Shown: in pieces, positions 57,540 through 64,000 of the stretch
How positions within the stretch are numbered: position 1 is the first letter of the stretch
Layout: every line of letters starts with the position of its first letter
Source: Bryopsis sp. KO-2023
Lineage: Eukaryota; Chlorophyta; Ulvophyceae; Bryopsidales; Bryopsidaceae
DNA length: 64,000 nucleotides
Reading direction: 5' to 3'
NCBI GenBank assembly: GCA_030272585.1
Contig: BSYQ01000005.1
Coordinates: forward strand, 1,054,001 to 1,118,000
Made by a program: the position numbers and the translations under genes
Notes under the pieces: generated by a model
Databases searched by the model: none
What the model was told of the DNA's origin: nothing
The model's input: the letters and a program-made list of their open reading frames with translations, nothing else

Positions 57540-58934
57540 TCAGATGTAGTCCCCAACTTCCCGAGTATAGCCCAGGTGTTCCATGGCCAGAAAATCCTTC
57601 TCGTACAATCGAAACACTCTTTCCAGCAGCTCAGCCGTGTAGTATTCGCTCAAATCCTTTTCCTCAGTGATTGCCAGATCTCGGGGGCCATAATCCATAA
57701 CAATCGACTCCGTTTTCTCAAAAAACGCCGAAGTGCCATGTGGACCCCACCCATCCTTCCCGAATTCCTCCCACATCCCAATAGACTCCAGAAATTTCCT
57801 AACCCCCGTTTGCCGATCTTCATACTTCACCACCATATCATAAGGGATTTCGTTCATGCGGCACAAGGTCACTTGGGGGCGAAAATGTTTATCCACAGTG
57901 TCGATTGGCACGGAATCCAGGATATCGACAAACTCCTCGAAGCTGGGTGTTTCAGTCACCGTCGTTCCATTGGATTTAGGCAGCATGGACAGCCGATTTG
58001 ATTTCAGGATTTTATCCAAGTAGCCAGACAGCAACCTGTTCACAGGGTTCCTCACCACGACCATCTTTTTGATTGCAGGATTCAGTACTTCTTTCCACTT
58101 TTTGACTTTGTTGGAGGTTCGACCTGCACGATCGCGTATTTCGCTATTCAGGGTCGAATTCCAGTTTGGCGCCCCGTTCATTCTTCTTATCAGCATCATT
58201 TGGGCGGTGCTGGCCACTTTCGGCAACCGGCAAATCAGAGCCGTTCGATTGGCAACGTACAGAAGTTGAGAAAATCGATTTGGCTGATTGAAACGGTCTT
58301 CCAGGTCTGAAAGGAGCAATAATTTAAATTGTAAAAAAAAAAGGGTTTCAAAGCGATCAGGGCATTCTCCAGACAGAGTGCAGTACTCTGCAGTTTGTCG
58401 ACTTGAGGAAAAAAAAATCAACCTTGGGAATTCACTCAACCACCTTATTATGCCCAAATATAGAACAGTTAGTCAACCACATCTGTTTATTTTCCAAGCC
58501 AGTGAAATTGATTTCCATATTTTGTAACAATAAACACTGACAAATAATACTCATAAAATGCCTCATCAGCTAGCAAGGTTTAAATGCACACCTTGAACAT
58601 CAGAACAACAGATGAATTTTTGGTTTTAACATTTTTCGAGACCCCCTCAGCCAAAACTTCTTTTTCAGAAGCCCCTTACATTCACAGTAAATCTGAATTT
58701 TTTCTCTCTTTCTGTTGTTTTACTTTTTTCAGCCCAAAAATCGACCCTGCCGATAAATTTGAAATCGTTTTCCTTTGATGCAACATAAACACCATCACCT
58801 TTGCTTTTGTATTTGATTCCTAGCGAAACGCTGGCTGGTCGAAACTGGAAAAGCAAAACCGCGATCCAGAACACCACGAAACCCACCAACCACCCATATG
58901 ACGAAAGGGGAAACTGCCTTCCACGAGCAAACAT
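57540..58934 (-). CDS. Carbohydrate sulfotransferase, type II Golgi membrane protein (Sulfotransfer_2 type)
   Basis: Two exons, 58934-58724 and 58306-57540, join in phase 1 and encode 325 residues. A short cytosolic head is followed by a signal anchor at about 12-31 (YGWLVGFVVFWIAVLLFQF). The 5'-phosphosulfate-binding loop is CRLPKVASTAQ (about 96-106) and the 3'-phosphate-binding site is VVVRNPVNRLLSGYLDK (about 153-169), as in HNK-1/chondroitin-type sulfotransferases. Later conserved-looking blocks are FRPQVTLCRM and YDMVVKYEDRQTG. The enzyme would transfer sulfate from PAPS to a glycan in the Golgi; acceptor unknown. Confidence 0.88.
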
Positions 58935-59165
58935 CTGAAAAAAACCAACCACAACAAATTAACGATCAATACTGGTGTCGTTTTCATCACCGACGCCTCG
59001 ACTCGACTGGCTAGCGCAAAAAACAACCGGCACGATATTTGTGCCAGCCTGTTTCGAGTCGCCGACTATTGGACGTTGTTTCATTTTCGTTTCGGGCTCG
59101 TTTGGATTTCGCGGCCCTAGCACCCGATGGATTCACATCGTTTCAGCCTTTTTTTTTTTTTTCAG

Positions 59166-59856
59166 TTCTTGGCCTGACGCCCGCGTTGCGGATTGAATTG
59201 TCTATTTCCAAGAAGTCGATTGCGCGCGTTTTGGTGGAACCAGTTTTAGAGCGGTGCGAGGGTGTGGCGGCTGGGGTTCGCGAATTTCTTTTTGACCAGA
59301 AGTGGAACACACCTGCAGCACGCACAACCCTCGTAAGACGATCCAGCCGCCAACCCACCATCGACTACTCCATATGGATCGCGGTCTTTTTGTCGACAAG
59401 AATGATTTATTACGGCCAGCCAAACTGGGCTAAGCATTATCCTATGCTTTCCTAAATGGTAGGGAAACACTCTCAACATTATTCTCTCAACATGTAATCA
59501 TTGATTGATTGATTCTCTCAACATTATTCTTACATAATAAAAATGATGGCTCCTGAATTGCTGTGGGTTGTAATTATTGATTGAGTCACTGATTATCTTT
59601 ACAGCCTGCCATTTGTTCTGAATAACATTACCAAACCGGTCTGACTTTGTTTTTTTTTTAGGGGAAAGAGCAGAGCTCCACATCCAGCCATACTGGCGTT
59701 CCTGTCCAGTTGCTAATGCTTACAATGCTACTCAAACGATTCACACCGTTTACTGCTGGTTCTGCAAGGCTGTCCAGCATCGCTCAACCACAGCCCCTTT
59801 CCACTGCTCCCTCCCCTGAATGCTTGCTGTTTTTACATCAGCACCTACCACCCTAG
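59166..59856 (+). CDS. Doubtful two-exon candidate, 5' end missing
   Basis: An interval after a strong T15-CAG acceptor (59166-59332) is open as LGLTPALRIELSISKKSIAR to QKWNTPAARTTL and ends at GTAAGA. A second interval (59662-59856) after TTTTTTAG continues in phase 0 to a stop (LLKRFTPFTAGSARL). The intervening 330 bp contain a dispersed TGATT repeat. No start codon or family was found, so it may be noise or the 3' part of an unrecognised gene, possibly starting in the region divergent from the sulfotransferase. Confidence 0.25.
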
Positions 59857-60436
59857 ACTGGATGGGTTCATAACCAAACTTGCAACGAAACCCCACCTTA
59901 AAACTGCCCTAAACAAAAACCCTAAAAAAAAACACTCAGAGATCCCCCAGCCTTGATTTTCTAACACTGGTGTGGATTGCTTGCTTGCTTGGCTTAACTA
60001 CACCAATGGAAAGGTTTGCAAACGTCCGCTGCCCAGCAACTCGCGCATACTAAGGAGTTGGCAGGTGAACAACCATCGCATTTCAGGTTCCTACCCTCAT
60101 TGACCAAAAGCTCCAAAACCCCTGCCAGACGGCGACCTCCAGAGGATCCTTGCTGCAAGCACCAAACATCAACGTCAAAAGAATGCAATGTAACGCGATT
60201 GCACCGGGAAAGACTACTCATTCTCTCCTGTTCACTCAGTGAAGTATCGATGTGTGGAGAAGGAAAAGAAGATATCGGAGCCCTTACCCAAAGCTTAATT
60301 CACTGTGCAAATGAGAAAAATCCTCAACAATACTTAGCTTTTCTTTTTTTTTGTTTCTTACACCCACATCTCCATCGTCATCGTCATCCCCCTCATCGTC
60401 ATCATCATCATCATCCCCACCATGATTTTTGGAGCT

Positions 60437-62817
60437 CTATCCAATATTCGATACGGAAAAAAATGTATTTAAGATTATAAGTAGCCAGTATCGACAGGAA
60501 ATTCTCACTTTACTCATTTGCACAGTGGGTGGACTACATGGGGTTTTCCAGGAAATTCTCACTTTACTCATTTGCACAGTGGGTGGACTACATGGGGTTT
60601 TCCGACCCCGGATACAAATATGCTTGAAGGAGAACAATGAAGGATAATTATGTGAACATTTGGCACTTGAATTGGCTACACTTTCGATATATATATATAT
60701 ATATATATAAATGGCCCAACCCTAAAGTCCTTCAGCTCATAAATGGCTGGTGGAGAAAAGCTTTTCTTTTTTGGAATAATACCTTGATGGATGCTGATGC
60801 TTGTCCACCGACAGCTGCCTCAGATCCTCCACCAGATAACGAAACCTTTTGGGGGGAAAAAAAAGAAAAGAAAAATAACATCAAGCATCTTTCCAATTCA
60901 CAGCATCAGAACTGATATGTTTTCACAACAGGCTGTTTTTGGCTGAGGCATATATTCCAGAAATCACCTCAGAGGAAGTGGATACCATAGTTGATGGATC
61001 CTGTCAACACACAGAAACAAAAATTGACTCTCAAAATATTGCAAACTTCAATTCAAAAGTTTTTCTGAAATGTGGGGCAGAAGAAGAGAGAGAGAGAAAG
61101 AGGGGGGGGGGGGTGAAACACCACTCAATAAGTTATTGCCCTTCATCTACTTCCTTTTGCTTTCTTGCAACATTTTTATAAGATTTTCTAAAATGAAAAA
61201 TATAATTTTCTTTAAATGTTGCACAGGTACCTTGTCTTTCTTTTCCTTGATATCATCATGTGGGACGAACTGAGGAGCAACACACACACAGAGACACAGT
61301 AAAAGTCAGCGGAGTTTTGCTGTCACCAGTTGAGCTACAGCTACAGCATTTGGATATTAGCATTTGGTGGCTATTTAGCAGGTGTGTATGACAGACCTCC
61401 TTATCGGCATCGGCATTGAGAACAGCTCGCATCAGTTCACGATCGCTGAGAATTTTCACCAGCTCAGCTTCGACCCCCGCATCCCCTGCAAAGAAAGCAA
61501 TTCAGGTGTTTTAGAAAAATGAATTGAAACTAAATAAATAATAACTATAAATATATCCAGTCTTTGAGCTTGCATTTTTGAACTCATCCCTCTCCCCGCC
61601 CGCCACCTTTAAATATATATATATTTATTTATTTTTAATCACTTCTAAAATTAATTTGTATATAAAAAAAATCTCTCATAAAAGACTTCAAAAAAAAATC
61701 CCTTCAAGAAAGAAAGAAGCTCCGGCCAACACCCCCCCCCCTTGGAAAATATTCACTCACTCTTTTGGAGCGCAGAGAGAACCATAACGGCAGCCAGCTT
61801 CTCGACATCTCCAGTATCCAGGGCAGACTTGGCAATACCCTTGACAGCAATCACATCAGGGTCCTCATCCCTATTGTCAGACTTTTCCAACACCACCTCC
61901 CTCTCATTGGAATCGAATCGAAAACCCTCCGCCAGAGCCTCCACGTCTGTGGTGCTGTCCAAGACATTCGCCACCTCATTCACATCGTCTCTACCCCATG
62001 CTATTCTCAAGTTTTCGACCACCTCGTTGAAAGAAGGCTGCTGTTCTTTGGGTGATTCTGTGTCCTGCTTTCTTGGCTCGGGTGAATTTTCACCGGATTC
62101 CGCTGAGGAGGCGGTCGAAGTGGAAATCTGCACGGAGCTGGAGCCTGAAGTCTCCACCTTAGTGCTTGCACCTGTCGATTTGAAAACAAAAAATCATCAC
62201 CTTCAATTCAGATTTTTTTCGTTTTTCCTTTTCCTTATGTAGCTTCCAGAAGTTCAACAAAAAATTCTAGCAGAATTTTTTTTTGAAGAAAGAAAAGGAG
62301 TATTCAGAAGAAGAAAAAAACAGTCATACTGACGCAGCAATATGACAAAATGTCTGCCATGCGGCATGGCATGGTTGATCGGTTGACACCAAAAATTCTT
62401 CTATTTATCTACACCTTCAAAAAATTATTGTGATCCGAAAAAAAATGTCCCCACCACCATTTCTGGAAGGAAAAAAAAATATCTTCGGAGGCTTTGGACG
62501 GCGAACTCTGCAACCAAATCGGAAAACCACAAGCGGTGCCCGGGCCGCATATGTCCTAAAAATGCCTTTTATGATCTCCTTTCAAAACACAGAGCGCGCT
62601 GCAGGAAAGCAGAGATCTCCACGGCAGACTACTCGCGTCCATTCAACGCTCCGGAAGGGATATGATCGATCGATCACTCCGTTGGGAAACGAAAGCTGCC
62701 AGGCGAATCCTCACCTCCACCCGTCGTCGCAGTGCCTTGACCGTTCACAACGTGCGAGCCCATGAGCAAGGTCCCCAAGAGTGCAGCCACAACTGCAAAT
62801 CTCATTCCAGCGTTCAT
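60437..62817 (-). CDS. Secreted protein of unknown function
   Basis: Exons 62817-62715, 62171-61761, 61485-61397, 61269-61231, 61000-60968, 60845-60783 and a probable last exon 60622-60437; all joins keep phase, total 307 residues. A signal peptide is evident: MRFAVVAALLGTLLMGSHVV, preceded by MNAG. It is followed by a Ser/Thr/Glu-rich stretch (TSGSSSVQISTSTASSAESG), an acidic helical region (NEVVENLRIAWGRDDVNEVA; KGIAKSALDTGDVEKLAAVM), ELVKILSDRELMRAVLNADA, and Gly/Ala/Ser-rich SGGGSEAAVGGQASASIK. The last exon contains an in-frame 18-residue tandem repeat beginning KTPCSPPTVQMSK. The first three exons are well supported, the short later ones less so. The ubiquitin-associated-like helical repeat feel of exon 2 and 3 is only an impression. 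No family recognised. Confidence 0.65.
60495..60602. repeat. 54-bp tandem duplication
   Basis: Two head-to-tail copies starting CAGGAAATTCTCACTTTACT, period exactly 54 bp (60495-60548, 60549-60602), with no differences seen. On the minus strand the period is 18 codons and the frame is open through both. Confidence 0.95.
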
Positions 62818-64000
62818 TCTGAACTGTAAGCGCGTGCGTTCCTTTTTCCACGCCACGTTTCGTTCCCTTTTCTGTAGCAAAAGCGAGAATCAACGATCGA
62901 GATCGTAAGGGAGAACAGAATATTTTTTTTTCAAGTTTGATCGCGAGCGAGAAGTGTTTTTTTATTTTCTTTGTGTTTCGAAGGAGTCGAAACGATGTTT
63001 TTTAGGGGAAGCGGTTGAGCGGCACTGATGTGACATTGAATGGGAGACGCCAAGGAGGACGGGAAGTGCCCTTGGTGCCATTTTTTTCCTTAAATCTGGA
63101 CTCTCGCGAGGTTTCCTTCTTCCCCACTTCTATTTGGAGTTGTTTTGGGGTGGATCCAAACCAACAGTGGTCAGTGTCGACTTTTTTTTCCCCACTTCTA
63201 TTTGGAGTTGTTTTGGGGTGGATCCAAACCAACAGTGGTCAGTGTCGACTTTTTTTTCCCCACTTCTATTTGGAGTTGTTTTGGGGTGGATCCAAACCAA
63301 CAGTGGTCAGTGTCGACTTTTTTTTTCTCGTTGTTGATCTGTCTTTCTTGGATGAAAACGAAGTCGGGTGTGGGTGTGGGGGTGGGGAGGCAAGTTTCGT
63401 CGTTTCTCCTCTTTGTGAAACTGCCAAACAGTAGGTCATGAACATGTTGCGCAACATTTCATTCACAGGGTATTTTTCCTGGTTGGGAGGGACCACTGAG
63501 AATTGGACAATCAGCACACACAGCAAGAATTTCTTCTTGCTGTGGAAAATAGAATGCAACACCACAAACGACTCGATTACAACACACTGTTCAATTTCGA
63601 ACTCCCCCAATGCAAAACTAACAGTTTCCCCCCTTTTTCACTCGCTTTTCTTTTTTTTTCTTTTTCTAAGATCCTTCTTATTCGTTTTATTCACAAGACT
63701 GCTGCTTTGGTCCCATTTATCCATTATCAGTCAGAATTTTTTTCTTCTTTTTTTGAAAAGACCAAAACAGCAGTTTCTTGAAGAGAAAATCGTATATTGT
63801 AAAAAAGCAGCTCCGCGCGTTGAACTGCATTTTTGAAATCGTAGAAAAAGGGAAAGAAAATAATAAAAGAGAAAAAAAGCACCCATCCATTGGATACTCT
63901 GTGTCCAAAAAAAATTATCTCAAAAAGACACCTACACCTTACTATTCTTCTTTTCCTTCTTTTTTCTTATTCATTGACAAAAAATATATAAAAAGAAAAC
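62818..64000. other. Upstream spacer with tandem repeats, no gene seen
   Basis: Holds the promoter of the secreted-protein gene, a three-copy 68-bp tandem repeat and AT-rich low-complexity sequence to the window end. A plus-strand frame at 63438 (MNMLRNISFTGYFSWLGGTT) has no supporting evidence. Confidence 0.4.
63122..63325. repeat. 68-bp tandem repeat, three copies
   Basis: Units start CCCCACTTCTATTTGGAGTT at 63122, 63190 and 63258 and end GTCAGTGTCGAC plus a T run. Copies appear identical apart from T-run length. Confidence 0.95.

Noticed and set aside
60016..60480. 154-codon plus-strand frame
   Set aside because: Runs into CATCATCAT microsatellite and Phe-rich translation of T runs; no start context or domain.

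Overview
The window is nuclear DNA of an intron-rich eukaryote. Protein-coding genes lie on both strands and are split by 1 to 12 introns with T-rich 3' ends. Coding exons are GC-balanced, while introns and spacers are full of A/T runs, G/C homopolymers and transposon debris. The gene set (ATAD3, RAD1, NUFIP1, a Patched-type protein, a plant-type lipoxygenase, a Golgi-type carbohydrate sulfotransferase, a PHPT1 domain, a Ngaro-like retrotransposon) suggests a free-living protist or alga; I cannot name the lineage. Gene models below were built by hand from splice dinucleotides, reading phase and family knowledge; no alignment or transcript was available.

Layout. 1-713: decayed Ty3/gypsy pol fragment. 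2180-5150 (-): complete RAD1 (9-1-1 clamp), divergent over 330 bp from a complete ATAD3 at 5481-9785 (+). 10710-11689 (+): coiled-coil protein. 13037-15731 and 16092-18490 (+): tandem paralogues of an unrecognised secreted, probably beta-helical and GPI-anchored protein. 19066-26550 (-): 13-exon Patched/NPC1-type membrane protein. 28113-29880 (+): trypsin-fold protein lacking its catalytic residues. 30514-30748: small hAT-like MITE. 32341-34852 (+): lipoxygenase. 36103-37413 (-): small secreted Cys-containing protein. 37627-43506 (-): near-complete Ngaro/DIRS-like tyrosine-recombinase retrotransposon whose recombinase gene is split by a 1,026-bp hAT-like element that carries an inverted pair of tRNA-like sequences. 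44207-46725 (-): two tandem GNAT acetyltransferases. 47966-52641 (-): NUFIP1. 53205-56091 (+): mitochondrial-type NADH pyrophosphatase fused to a PHPT1-like phosphohistidine phosphatase. 57540-58934 (-): sulfotransferase. 60437-62817 (-): secreted protein of unknown function.

The most notable item is the single-polypeptide fusion of a NudC-class Nudix NADH pyrophosphatase with a Janus/PHPT1 phosphohistidine phosphatase; the whole junction lies inside one uninterrupted exon. Also notable are the paralogous surface proteins with one conserved and one strongly diverged exon, GC-AG introns in two genes, and the nested transposon. The genes do not form an operon. Functional links are limited to possible shared promoters of head-to-head pairs (RAD1/ATAD3 and NUFIP1/Nudix-PHPT1) and to tandem duplicates.
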